DNA of 25,393 nucleotides from contig JBKPAA010000054.1 of NCBI GenBank assembly GCA_046726215.1, forward strand, positions 1-25,393. The letters run 5' to 3'. Both the position numbers and the translations under genes were made by a program. The notes below the pieces were generated by a model that saw only the letters and a program-made list of their open reading frames with translations, did not search any database and had not been told where the DNA came from. Position 1 is the stretch's first letter. Each line of letters opens with the position of its first letter. Below are positions 1-6,979 of this stretch, piece after piece. The DNA comes from DASQUK01 sp046726215. GTDB lineage: Bacteria > Actinomycetota > Acidimicrobiia > Acidimicrobiales > VFJN01.

Positions 1-19
1 CCTCGGAAGTTGGTCATCG

Positions 20-1177
20 CTAGGCGTCGGCCGCGCTGGGACTGCCGAATATCTTGCTGGCGACCAGGGCGGCGGCCTCGGCGTCGATCGCCGGGGTGAC
101 GTGCGAGTAGAGGTCGAGGGTCACGGCGATCGTGGCGTGGCCGAGGCGCTCGGAAACGATCTTCGGGTGAACGCCCGCGCCGAGCGCCACCGTCGCGTAG
201 GTGTGGCGCAGGTCGTGCAGCCGGATCGCGGGCAGCCCGGCCCGACGCACGGACGAGACGAACAGCCGGGAGAGCGCGCTGGGGTGTACCGGCTCGCCGA
301 TCTCGTTGGTGAACACGAAGTCGCCCTCGCCCGACCACGCCTCGCCGGCCCGGAGGCGCTCCTCGTTCTGACGGCGGCGATGGTCGCGCAGGGCCGCCAC
401 CGTTTCGGGGTCCAGAGACACCAAGCGGCGGCTTCTCGCCGTCTTCGGAGGCGAGATGACCATCTTGTCCCTGACCGTCGTGATCGTCTGGACGATCGAC
501 ACCCGAGCCGCGTCGAAGTCGACGTCGGTGCACCGCAGCCCCAGCGCCTCGCCCCGGCGCATGCCCGTCGTCGCGAGCAGGACGAACGCTGCCGCCAGGC
601 GCTCGCCCTCCAACGAGCGCAGGAACCGGGCGAGCTGTACGGCGGTCCACGTCGTGTGCTCGTGCTTCGACGGAACTGGGGGCTTCGCGGCCGCGGCGGC
701 GTTGCGGACGACCAGCCCCAGCCGCTCGGCGTCGGCCAGGGCCTTGCGCAGGACGACGTGGACGCCGCGCACAGTCTTCGGGCTGAGCGGACGCCCCTGG
801 CGTCCGCGCGTTGCCAGCAGCTCCGTGTACAGGTTCTCCACCTCGAGCGGCACGAGGGACTGGAGCGGCAGGGCGCCGATACAGCCCTTGATGTGTGCAA
901 CCGCTTGGCGGTAGCTGTTCCAGCTCGTCGGGCGAAGCCGGGGCTGCACGACCGCGAGCCACTCGTCGAGGTACTCGCCGACCGTCGTCGTCGACCGCTC
1001 GACATGCCGGCGGGCATCGACCGCCGCCGACAGCTCGCGCAACGCGGCCTCGGCCGCCTTCCGGGTGCGATAGCCACCCTTCGACGTCTGGCGGCGCCTG
1101 CCCGTGACGGGGTCGGGACCGACGTCGAGGACGACCGTCCACGTCGACCCGCGCTTGCGGACTGACCCCCGTGCCAT
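20..1177 (-). CDS. int: Tyrosine recombinase / site-specific integrase
   Basis: A 385-residue integrase of the phage/integrative-element tyrosine recombinase family, which cuts and rejoins DNA at attachment sites. An N-terminal arm-type DNA-binding region (about residues 1-60; basic, with GSVRKRGSTWTV) is followed by a core-binding SAM-like domain (about 65-165) and the catalytic domain (about 175-375). The full catalytic set is visible: R207 (TGMRRGE), K245, H321 and R324 (HDLRHTYAT), H347 (LGH) and the nucleophile Y357 (LDLYSH). Length and motifs indicate an intact enzyme. It lies 112 bp downstream of tRNA-Leu on the same strand, the usual arrangement for an element integrated at a tRNA 3' end, so the element should extend left beyond the window. 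No excisionase gene is seen here. The ATG start is supported by TAGCCT 7 bp upstream. Confident in family; the element type (prophage, ICE or island) is unknown. Confidence 0.95.
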   Translation of the reverse strand: MARGSVRKRGSTWTVVLDVGPDPVTGRRRQTSKGGYRTRKAAEAALRELSAAVDARRHVERSTTTVGEYLDEWLAVVQPRLRPTSWNSYRQAVAHIKGCIGALPLQSLVPLEVENLYTELLATRGRQGRPLSPKTVRGVHVVLRKALADAERLGLVVRNAAAAAKPPVPSKHEHTTWTAVQLARFLRSLEGERLAAAFVLLATTGMRRGEALGLRCTDVDFDAARVSIVQTITTVRDKMVISPPKTARSRRLVSLDPETVAALRDHRRRQNEERLRAGEAWSGEGDFVFTNEIGEPVHPSALSRLFVSSVRRAGLPAIRLHDLRHTYATVALGAGVHPKIVSERLGHATIAVTLDLYSHVTPAIDAEAAALVASKIFGSPSAADA

Positions 1178-1184
1178 GCGCCGA

Positions 1185-1214
1185 AGGCTACGTGACCGCG
1201 CTCAGCTCTGTGAG
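1185..1214 (-). promoter_or_regulatory. Putative integrase promoter, leaderless type
   Basis: On the minus strand TAGCCT (1190-1185) fits the actinobacterial -10 consensus TANNNT and lies 7 bp before the integrase ATG, so the transcript would start at or next to the start codon. CTCACA (1214-1209) at 18-bp spacing matches TTGACA at four of six positions and falls inside the repeated ATGCTCACA motif. Inferred from sequence only. Confidence 0.5.
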
Positions 1215-1228
1215 CATTTTGTGAGCAT
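1209..1228. repeat. Tandem 9-bp direct repeat upstream of integrase (candidate Int/Xis binding sites)
   Basis: TGTGAGCAT occurs at 1209-1217 and again at 1220-1228, an 11-bp period (about one helical turn). The pair lies between the integrase start and the tRNA-Leu 3' end, where arm-type integrase or excisionase sites are usually found, and one copy covers the candidate integrase -35. The repeat is seen directly; the binding role is inferred. Confidence 0.55.
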
Positions 1229-1289
1229 CGGGCGATATCAGGCCGCCACAGCCGTGTAGTCCAGCCGCAAAACCCCAGCTAGATGCCGG

Positions 1290-1339
1290 TGCCCGGGGCG
1301 GGAGTCGAACCCGCACGGCCTTGCGGCCAGAGAGGTTTA
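1290..1339. other. Candidate attachment-site region in the 3' half of tRNA-Leu
   Basis: Integrases next to tRNA genes usually recombine within the anticodon-to-3'-end part of the tRNA, and the element supplies an identical 3' end. The exact core cannot be set because the partner copy would lie outside this window. The location rests entirely on the integrase/tRNA arrangement. Confidence 0.35.
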
Positions 1340-1373
1340 AGCCCTCCGCGTCTGCCAGTTCCGCCACCCGGGC
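1290..1373 (-). tRNA. tRNA-Leu (anticodon UAA)
   Basis: The minus strand folds as a class II tRNA. Acceptor GCCCGGG (5' end at 1373) pairs with CCCGGGC next to discriminator A at 1290. Anticodon stem GAGGG/CTCTC encloses the loop CTTAAAC, giving anticodon TAA. A long variable arm (TGGCCGCAAGGCC) identifies Leu/Ser class, and the T arm reads GCGGG-TTCGACT-CCCGC. CCA is not encoded (the sequence continues CCG). It decodes UUA/UUG. The integrase immediately downstream suggests that its 3' half is the attachment site. Confidence 0.95.
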
Positions 1374-1386
1374 GGGTGGTAGCAGC

Positions 1387-1392
1387 AGGCTA
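1387..1392 (-). promoter_or_regulatory. Possible -10 element for tRNA-Leu
   Basis: TAGCCT on the minus strand fits TANNNT and lies 13 nt before the mature tRNA 5' end. It overlaps the TAG stop of the broken upstream gene, so the tRNA promoter would be partly inside that gene. No convincing -35 is seen. Confidence 0.35.
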
Positions 1393-1718
1393 CGACCCGC
1401 CGTACCCCGTCACGTCGCCATCGCCCCGGAACAGGTGCCGGCGGCCGTCGCTGAAGCGCAGCAACGCCCGGCCCGACATCCGGGACCCGTCGAGGGCGTC
1501 GAGCTCGAGGACGTGCAGGCCGGGCTCCAGGGGTGCGCCGCCGGCGTGCGCACCGTGACCTCCCAGTCGTTGGGCCCCGGGCCGGGCTGACCCTCGCGCA
1601 CGACCACGAACACGTCGGCATACCCCAGGCTGACCAGGTCGCCGTCCACCAGCAACCGGCCCACGAGCATCCGCGTCGACCGCACGGCCGCAACGTACGA
1701 CGGCTGGGCGCGGCTCAC
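1390..1718 (-). pseudogene. Small hypothetical gene broken by a one-base frameshift
   Basis: The GTG at 1718 overlaps the upstream gene's TGA by 4 bp and begins SRAQPSYVAAV, then TRMLVGRLLVDGDLVSLGY and FVVVREGQPGPGPNDW-EVTVRTPAA. After that the sensible protein continues in another frame (LEPGLHVLELDALDGSRM, LLRFSDGRRHLFRGDGDV) to a TAG at 1390. The span is 329 nt, one short of a multiple of three. Adding one base in the C run (GGGG on the plus strand, 1530-1533) would join the two parts as AAHPLEPGLHVLEL, giving a protein of about 109 residues. I do not recognise the family, and no transmembrane segment or known motif is visible. It could be a recent pseudogene or a homopolymer sequencing error. 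The operon-like overlap and good coding character on both sides argue that it was, or is, a functional gene. Confidence 0.7.
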
Positions 1719-2023
1719 GCCGCCTGATCGAGGGCATCGGCGACCGCGGCCCACAGGGCCGTGCGCACCCGGTCGGCCGCCGCGCCCGACAGCCGGTTGT
1801 AGGCCACGACGCCCTCGATCATGTCGGCCACCGCCGCCGGCCAGGGGCGGCTCCGCAGGACCACTGCGACCGTGGCTCCGCCGTCGCGCCGGCGCTGGAT
1901 CGTCCGGGTCAGCCCCACCCGCCGGGGCGGGCTGCGGAACGTCGGTGCGCGCAACCCCTGGTGCCCGGCCGCCTGGGTGAGCGACCGGGCGATCCGGGCG
2001 AAGCGCAGCGACGTCGGTTCCAC
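1715..2023 (-). CDS. Conserved hypothetical protein, about 102 aa
   Basis: A 102-residue soluble protein starting at GTG 2023. I recognise no named domain. It has a basic N-terminal half (SLRFARIARSLTQAAGHQG, then PRRVGLTRTIQRR) and a hydrophobic/acidic C-terminal helix-rich part (AVADMIEGVVAYNRLSG, ADRVRTALWAAVADAL). The mid-protein stretch VAVVLRSRPWPAAVADMIEG looks like ordinary folded protein, and codon use fits its neighbours. Its stop codon overlaps the start of the frameshifted downstream gene by 4 bp, so the two were probably translated together. It is divergent from the acyltransferase. It could be a small DNA- or RNA-binding protein because of its charge, but that is a guess. Coding status is likely; function is unknown. 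Confidence 0.65.
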   Translation of the reverse strand: MEPTSLRFARIARSLTQAAGHQGLRAPTFRSPPRRVGLTRTIQRRRDGGATVAVVLRSRPWPAAVADMIEGVVAYNRLSGAAADRVRTALWAAVADALDQAA

Positions 2024-2063
2024 AGCCCCACATCTTCCGCGCGCCCTATGACAATCAACGGCC

Positions 2064-2069
2064 TACGAT
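2064..2069 (+). promoter_or_regulatory. -10 element for the acyltransferase, leaderless type
   Basis: TACGAT fits TANNNT and ends 7 bp before ATG 2077. The upstream in-frame ATG at 2068 overlaps this hexamer, which favours 2077 as the real start with a leaderless transcript. Confidence 0.5.
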
Positions 2070-2076
2070 GCCCTTC

Positions 2077-3120
2077 ATGCCTCGGAGCCAGACGTCTTCG
2101 TCGTCGAGGCGCAAAGCCCGCACGACCCGGACCCCCCGCAAGCTCGTGGCGGTGCCCTCGGCCGCCGAACGGGACGCCGCCAAACGCGCGGCCGCGGAGC
2201 GGCGAGGGGCGGACCATGACGGCGCCGCGCCCGACGGCAGCGATCGCGAGCCGGTGGCGCCCGATACCCCCAAGCGCCGGGCGGCGGGCGATGCCGACAC
2301 CCGCCGGGAGACACCCACACCCGCGCTGGACGATCCCCGCATGTCGGACGTGGACGAGTGGGGCCGCTCCGAGCACCTCCGCGAGCTGGTTCGGCAGATC
2401 TACGACCCCATCTACGAGCACTGGTTCCGGGTCGAGTGGGACGGCTTCGAGAAGATCCCCGTCGAGGGTGGGGCCCTGATGGTGGCCAACCACGCCGGGG
2501 CCATTCCGAACGACGCCCCGGCGATCATGCACGGCATCGAGCGCGACCTCGGGCGACCGGTTTATGGCCTCGCCGACGAGATCTTCAAGCGCATCCCGGT
2601 GGTCAACCTGGCCTGGTCCCGCCTCGGCGGGGTCCAGGCCCATCCGGACAACGCCTACCGCCTGCTGCGCGAGCAGCAGCAACTCGTGATGGTCTTCCCC
2701 GAGGGGACCAAAGGTACGGGCAAGACCTATTCGGAGCGCTACCAGCTTCGCCGCTTCGGGCGGGGCGGGTTCGTGCAGATCGCCATGCGATCGGGCGTGC
2801 CGATCATCCCCATGTCCATCGTCGGCAACGAAGAGACGATGCCGATCCTCTTCAAGCTGCCCACGCTCGCTCGGGCCCTGCGCGTCCCCTACTTCCCGGT
2901 GACCGCCAACATGCTGGCGCTGGGACCGCTGGGCATCGTCGTCCCGTTCCCGGCCAAGATGCGCATCCGGGTGCTCGATCCCGTCACCTTCGACGTGCCG
3001 CCCGACCAGCCCCGCTACTCGCGCAGCCGGGTCATGGACGCCTCCGAGCAGATCCGCCAGGGCATCCAGGACTCCCTCCACGAGATGCTCCGACAGCGCC
3101 GCGGCGTCTGGTCGGGGTAG
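2077..3120 (+). CDS. PlsC/LPLAT-family acyltransferase
   Basis: A lysophospholipid-acyltransferase-like enzyme of about 347 residues, expected to move an acyl group from acyl-CoA or acyl-ACP to a glycerolipid or another lipid acceptor at the membrane. Counting from ATG 2077, the first ~85 residues are charged and low in complexity (Arg/Lys/Ala/Asp). The acyltransferase fold follows: NHAGAIPNDA near residue 138 carries the catalytic His and a downstream Asp, in a longer-spaced form of the HX4D motif, and VFPEGTKGTGK near 206 is the substrate-binding FPEGT block. No clear transmembrane helix is visible. ATG 2077 is chosen over ATG 2068 because TACGAT sits 7 bp upstream. The SDR gene starts 23 bp after the stop, so the two are probably one operon; I recall a similar acyltransferase/galE2 pair (Rv0502/Rv0501) in mycobacteria. 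Substrate unknown. Confidence 0.88.
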   Translation: MPRSQTSSSSRRKARTTRTPRKLVAVPSAAERDAAKRAAAERRGADHDGAAPDGSDREPVAPDTPKRRAAGDADTRRETPTPALDDPRMSDVDEWGRSEHLRELVRQIYDPIYEHWFRVEWDGFEKIPVEGGALMVANHAGAIPNDAPAIMHGIERDLGRPVYGLADEIFKRIPVVNLAWSRLGGVQAHPDNAYRLLREQQQLVMVFPEGTKGTGKTYSERYQLRRFGRGGFVQIAMRSGVPIIPMSIVGNEETMPILFKLPTLARALRVPYFPVTANMLALGPLGIVVPFPAKMRIRVLDPVTFDVPPDQPRYSRSRVMDASEQIRQGIQDSLHEMLRQRRGVWSG

Positions 3121-3142
3121 GGCCGAGGACGAGGCGACGGCA

Positions 3143-4189
3143 ATGGGACGGCGCGTGCTCGTCACCGGGCTCGGGACCTTCTGGGGCGGCCGGGCGGCCC
3201 AGGCCCTCGAAGCCGACCCCGACGTCGACGTGATCGTGGGCCTCGACACCCGCGAGCCCACCGTCGAGCTCGAGCGGACCGAGTACGTCCGCACCGACGA
3301 GGGCTACTCCATCCTGTCGCGCATCGTGCGCGCCACCCAGGTCGACACGATCGTGCACAGCTTCCTCGTCGTCGACTCGTCCCGGGCATCCAGCCGGCAG
3401 GTGCACGAGATAAACGTCATCGGCACCATGAACCTGTTCGCCGCCGCCAGCCAGCCCGAGAGCCGCGTCACGTCCGTGGTCGTGAAGTCGTCAACGCTGG
3501 TCTACGGCTCGACCTATCGAGATCCCGTCTGGTTTGCCGAGGACACGCCCCGCTCGGCGTCGCCCCGCCACCGTGTCGAGCGTTCGCTCATCGAGGTCGA
3601 GGCCTACGTGCGCGACTACGCCATCGACAACCCCCAGGTGGCGGTCACCACGTTGCGGTTCTCCAACGTGCTCGGGTCCGACATCGACACCCCCATCACC
3701 AGGGCGCTGAGCCTGCCGGTGGTGCCGGCGGTCTTCGGCTTCGACCCCCGACTGCAGTTCGTGCGCGAGGACGACGTGGTGCGCGCCATCATGTTCGTGC
3801 TCGACCGGCGCCTCGCCGGCGTCTTCAACGTGGCGGGGGACGGGCTGCTGCCGTGGAGCGAGGTGGCCGCGATCTGTGCCAAGCGGCTGGCACCGCTCCC
3901 GCCATTCGGGAGCCGCCTGTACGCGCGCCCACTGGCCAGGTTCGGCATGGACCTGCCCCCCGAGCTGATCGAGCTGCTGACCTACGGGCGGGGCGTCGAC
4001 AACCGGCGCCTCAAGCGGGCCGGGTTCGACTATCGGGCCACGTCAGCGGGGGCGGTTCGTTCGTTCGCCGAGGCCGCTCGGCTGCGTGGGGCCCTCGGAC
4101 GGGCGGACCGGGCCCCCTATCACTACGAGCGCGACGTGGAGGAGTTCTTCCGCCACTCCCCCGCCGTGGTCCGCGACCACCAGGGCTGA
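3143..4189 (+). CDS. SDR-family NAD(P)-dependent epimerase/dehydratase-like protein
   Basis: A 348-residue extended short-chain dehydrogenase/reductase resembling nucleotide-sugar epimerases. The N-terminal Rossmann fold starts VLVTGLGTFWGG (residues 6-16), the nucleotide-binding glycine loop, followed by the acidic end of strand 2 (VGLDTREP). SSTLVYGS marks the usual Ser/Thr active-site strand. At the place where YxxxK is expected the sequence reads H-R-V-E-R, so the catalytic Tyr-Lys pair seems to be missing. It may therefore bind a nucleotide or act as a regulator rather than as a standard epimerase; a misaligned or relocated Tyr is also possible. GAGGACGAGG lies shortly before the ATG as a purine-rich ribosome site. 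It follows the acyltransferase directly, suggesting a shared lipid or glycolipid role. It ends 15 bp from the convergent peptidase gene. Confidence 0.85.
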   Translation: MGRRVLVTGLGTFWGGRAAQALEADPDVDVIVGLDTREPTVELERTEYVRTDEGYSILSRIVRATQVDTIVHSFLVVDSSRASSRQVHEINVIGTMNLFAAASQPESRVTSVVVKSSTLVYGSTYRDPVWFAEDTPRSASPRHRVERSLIEVEAYVRDYAIDNPQVAVTTLRFSNVLGSDIDTPITRALSLPVVPAVFGFDPRLQFVREDDVVRAIMFVLDRRLAGVFNVAGDGLLPWSEVAAICAKRLAPLPPFGSRLYARPLARFGMDLPPELIELLTYGRGVDNRRLKRAGFDYRATSAGAVRSFAEAARLRGALGRADRAPYHYERDVEEFFRHSPAVVRDHQG

Positions 4190-4204
4190 CGGCCGCCGCT
4201 CCGG

Positions 4205-5542
4205 TCACCTGCCGCTCGTCGACCAGTGCCACGGCTCGCTCGGGAGGTTGTAGAGGCCGTACTCGCTGGCGTGGGCGGCCAGCCAGTTCCAGCATTCGTT
4301 GCCGTAGCGGATGGCGCCGCCGCCGTTGCAGCTGAAGTCGATGGCGAGGCCCCGCTCGTGCATCGACGAGCCCGGGCGGGCCGTCGGCGGGGAGCACTGC
4401 GACGCCGGCATGTAGTAGATGGCGTAGTTGGACGACCCACAGTGCTGGCGCCGCAGCTGGATCTGCTCCTCCGGGCTGCGCCATCCGCTCCGGGCGCACA
4501 ACGACACGCCATCGGCGGCGGCGGCGTTGAGGAGGGCCTGGACGTTGTCGGCGATCGAACCGGCGACGGTGATCGATCCGCCGTGTGGGCAGGTCACCGT
4601 CGCCAGCCCTCCGGGGGCGGGCGTCACGACCGACGCCGGCGGCGCCGCGGGCACGTGCGGCGGTGAATCGGGGGCCGGTGGCGGCGGCTCGTTGGCGGCA
4701 GCCGCCGCCCTGGCTGCCGCGGCCCTTGCCGCCGCCTCCTGCGCCCGGCGCTGCCGTTCGGCGGCTTCCTGCATGGCACGGATCCGGCGGGCCACCTCGG
4801 CTTGCTCGCGTATGAGCCGGTCCGACAGGGCCTTGTCGAACTGCTTCAACGACTCGGCCTCGGCCAGCCTGGCGTTGAGCCGTTCCTCGAGGTCGGCGGC
4901 GAAGGCCTGTTGCTGGGCCAGCGCCGCCTCGACGTCGGCGAGCTCCTGACCAGCCTCATCCTTGTGGGCCTCGGCGGCCGCCTCCGCCTCCGTCTTGTTG
5001 GCCTGCTCGACCCCCATGTCCTCGTGGGCCTCGTCGAGCTGGTCGAGCACGTCGGCGTCGGTGTCGGCCTGGATCTCGATGACCGCCTGCTTGACCGCGG
5101 CGTCGGACAGCGAATCGGCGCGGAAGGCGTCGAGGGCGTTGTCGGTCGGCGGGTTGACGAACGCCTGGACCACCAGCTCGTCGGCCCTGCGATTGAGCTC
5201 GTCGATCCGCAGCTGGGCGTCGGCGACTGCCTGGATGGCGGCGGCGAGCTCGGCCTCGGCCTCGCGGTGTGCCCGCTCGGCCTCCTCCGACTCGGCCTCC
5301 TGGGTGGCCACGTTGGCCTCGAGCTCGGCCAACGCCGCCTGCACCTCGGCGTCCTTGGCCTGGAGCGCGTCGATCTGCAGGTCCACCTCGCCGCTCTGCG
5401 CTCGCACCGCATCCCGCTCCCGCTCGGTCTTGGCCGGGTCGGGATCGTCGGCGCCGCTGGCCACCGGCGACCAGACGGCCGCCATCGACCCGAGGGCGAC
5501 GACGATGGTGATCACCGCGATGCGGCGGAATACGGATCTCAA
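4205..5542 (-). CDS. Secreted coiled-coil peptidoglycan peptidase, VanY/M15 family (copy 1)
   Basis: Predicted secreted D,D- or L,D-type peptidase cutting peptide stems of peptidoglycan outside the membrane. From a TTG start (445 aa) there is a signal peptide (RSVFRRIAVITIVVALG, cleavage near VASGA). A long Ala/Glu/Gln-rich coiled coil runs from about 35 to 265, with an internal PcsB/CwlO-like patch (LVVQAFVNPPTDNALDAF). An Ala/Pro linker (about 265-310) precedes the M15 domain (about 315-445). Zinc ligands are H395 and D402 (SMHERGLAIDF) and H439 (EPWHW), with catalytic E436. Six cysteines (318, 349, 368, 383, 405, 417) suggest extracytoplasmic disulfides. AAGGAG and GGGAA lie upstream of the TTG. 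The longer reading from ATG 5626 begins inside the -35 box, so I reject it. First of three tandem paralogues; it has its own promoter. Confidence 0.88.
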   Translation of the reverse strand: MRSVFRRIAVITIVVALGSMAAVWSPVASGADDPDPAKTERERDAVRAQSGEVDLQIDALQAKDAEVQAALAELEANVATQEAESEEAERAHREAEAELAAAIQAVADAQLRIDELNRRADELVVQAFVNPPTDNALDAFRADSLSDAAVKQAVIEIQADTDADVLDQLDEAHEDMGVEQANKTEAEAAAEAHKDEAGQELADVEAALAQQQAFAADLEERLNARLAEAESLKQFDKALSDRLIREQAEVARRIRAMQEAAERQRRAQEAAARAAAARAAAAANEPPPPAPDSPPHVPAAPPASVVTPAPGGLATVTCPHGGSITVAGSIADNVQALLNAAAADGVSLCARSGWRSPEEQIQLRRQHCGSSNYAIYYMPASQCSPPTARPGSSMHERGLAIDFSCNGGGAIRYGNECWNWLAAHASEYGLYNLPSEPWHWSTSGR

Positions 5543-5594
5543 CGCTGTTCCCGGCTCCTTGCTGCTCTTTCCGCGAGCGGACAAAGTGCCCGGA

Positions 5595-5623
5595 AATGTA
5601 ACGAACCAATTCGCCGATGTCAT
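5595..5623 (-). promoter_or_regulatory. Promoter of M15 peptidase copy 1
   Basis: Minus-strand ATGACA (5623-5618; five of six matches to TTGACA), a 17-bp spacer, and TACATT (5600-5595; fits TANNNT). The same two hexamers at the same spacing precede copy 3. The predicted 5' leader is roughly 45-50 nt to the TTG start. Confidence 0.7.
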
Positions 5624-5703
5624 CAATGAGCTTCATCGATGCGGCGTTTTCCCAGCTAAGGGTGCTACCGAGACGGCGCTCTACGACGAATTGAACGGGT
5701 CAT

Positions 5704-5728
5704 GGAGCCGCGGAGCGCGCGGCGCTCC
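5704..5728 (-). terminator. Imperfect GC-rich hairpin after M15 copy 2
   Basis: GGAGC (5704-5708) pairs with GCTCC (5724-5728), and the sequence between is CG-rich and can extend the stem with bulges. It lies just past the copy 2 stop codon. There is no T tract, so it is only a candidate terminator. Confidence 0.3.
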
Positions 5729-5737
5729 CGGGCCAAT

Positions 5738-5759
5738 GTCAGTTGCCGTTGGTCGACCA
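5738..5759. repeat. 22-bp exact repeat, copy A (3' end of M15 copy 2)
   Basis: This stretch over the stop codon of copy 2 is identical to 6958-6979 over the stop codon of copy 3 and encodes the shared C-terminus WSTNGN. It is the longest exact match I see between the two genes, consistent with recent duplication or gene conversion. Confidence 0.8.
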
Positions 5760-6944
5760 ATGCCAGGGCTCACTCGGCAGGTTGTAGAGCCCGTACGCGA
5801 CGGCATGGGCCTGCAACCAGTCCCAGCATTGGTCGCCGGTGCTGACCGTGCCGCCGCCGTTGCACGTGAAATCTATTGCCAATCCCTGCTCGTGCATCGA
5901 CGTACCGGGGATGGCCGTCGGGGGGCTGCACTGCGAGGCCGGCATCTGGTAGATGGCGTAGTCCGACGTGCCGCAGTGCTCCATACGCAGCTGGATTTGC
6001 TCCTGGGGGTCGCGATAGCCACCGCCGCACAACATGACCCCGTCGGCCGCAGCGTCGTCGAGCAGGGCCTGGACGTTCCCGGCGATCGAGCCGGCCACGG
6101 TGATCGACCCGCCAATGGGGCACGTGACGGTCGCCAGCCCACCCGGGGCGGACACGATCTGGGACGGCGCCACGTCCCCGCTCGGGGCCGGCGCGGCTGC
6201 CTGGGCCGCCGCCAGCTCGGCCGCCAACTGGGCCTGTTCCTGGACCAGCCGGTCGGAGAGGGCGGCATCGAGCGTGCGGAGCGACTCGGCCTCCGCCAGC
6301 CTGGCGTTGAGGCGCGCCTCGACGTCGGCGGCGAGGGCCTGCTGTTGGGCGAGCGCGGCCTCGACGTCGTCCAGCTCCTGCGCCGCGGCCTGCTGTGCCC
6401 GCTCGGCCTCGGCGGCCGCGTCCCCCTTGTTCGCCTGCTCGGCCGCGAGCGCGTCGTGCGCCTGCGCCAGGCGCTCGAGGACCTGGGCGTCCCGTTCCCC
6501 CTGCATCTGGAGGACGGCCTCGATGACGGCGGCCTCCGTGATCGATCCCGCCCGCAGCGGTTCGAGGGCGTAGTCGGACGGCGGGTTCACGAACGAATCG
6601 ACCACGAGCTGGTCGGCCTGCTTGTTCAGCTCGTCGATCCGGTGCTGCGCGTCGGCCACCGCCCGGGTGGCGTCGGCGAGGTCTGCCTGACGCTGGGCCT
6701 GGGCGCGCTCGGCCAGCTGGAGCTCGGACCGCTGGGTGGCGACATTGCGCTCCACCTCGTCCAGCGCCGCCCGCACGTCGGCGTCCTTCGCCTCGAGGGC
6801 ATCGAGCTCGATCGCCACCTCCGCCTGCCGGGAGCGCACCTCGTCGCGCTGTTGTTCGGTCCCCCCCGGATCAGGCTCCTGGGCCGAGCTGGCCGATGGC
6901 GTCAACGCCGCCACCGTCACGGCGACCGCCACGAGCCGGCGCAC
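5739..6944 (-). CDS. Secreted coiled-coil peptidoglycan peptidase, VanY/M15 family (copy 2)
   Basis: Second paralogue, 401 aa from GTG 6944. The signal peptide RRLVAVAVTVAALTPSASSA is probably cleaved before QEP. A coiled coil follows (about 28-255) with the same internal break (LVVDSFVNPPSDYALEPL), then a shorter Ala/Pro linker (AAAQAAAPAPSGDVAP) and the M15 domain (about 275-401). Active-site residues are H351, D358, E392 and H395. All six cysteines of copy 1 are kept, including C361 and C373. The start lies 14 bp past the TGA of copy 3 with no clear ribosome site, so it is probably translated from a copy 3-copy 2 transcript. A longer in-frame reading from 7247 would overlap copy 3's conserved catalytic region and gives nonsense protein, so I reject it. 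A shorter linker than copy 1 suggests a different reach across the wall; that is inference. Confidence 0.88.
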   Translation of the reverse strand: MRRLVAVAVTVAALTPSASSAQEPDPGGTEQQRDEVRSRQAEVAIELDALEAKDADVRAALDEVERNVATQRSELQLAERAQAQRQADLADATRAVADAQHRIDELNKQADQLVVDSFVNPPSDYALEPLRAGSITEAAVIEAVLQMQGERDAQVLERLAQAHDALAAEQANKGDAAAEAERAQQAAAQELDDVEAALAQQQALAADVEARLNARLAEAESLRTLDAALSDRLVQEQAQLAAELAAAQAAAPAPSGDVAPSQIVSAPGGLATVTCPIGGSITVAGSIAGNVQALLDDAAADGVMLCGGGYRDPQEQIQLRMEHCGTSDYAIYQMPASQCSPPTAIPGTSMHEQGLAIDFTCNGGGTVSTGDQCWDWLQAHAVAYGLYNLPSEPWHWSTNGN

Positions 6945-6957
6945 CCACGCGCCGGCC

Positions 6958-6979
6958 GTCAGTTGCCGTTGGTCGACCA
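6958..6979. repeat. 22-bp exact repeat, copy B (3' end of M15 copy 3)
   Basis: Identical to 5738-5759; spans the stop codon and last residues of copy 3. It marks the duplication between copies 2 and 3. Confidence 0.8.

Noticed and set aside
1909..3294. A 461-codon minus-strand frame opposite the acyltransferase
   Set aside because: It overlaps the divergent promoter region and two real genes, and the translation shows no domain; it is a GC-bias shadow.
5543..5640. c-di-AMP (ydaO-type) riboswitch upstream of the M15 peptidases
   Set aside because: Such switches control some actinobacterial wall hydrolases, but I see none of the conserved blocks and the leader is too short (about 50 nt).
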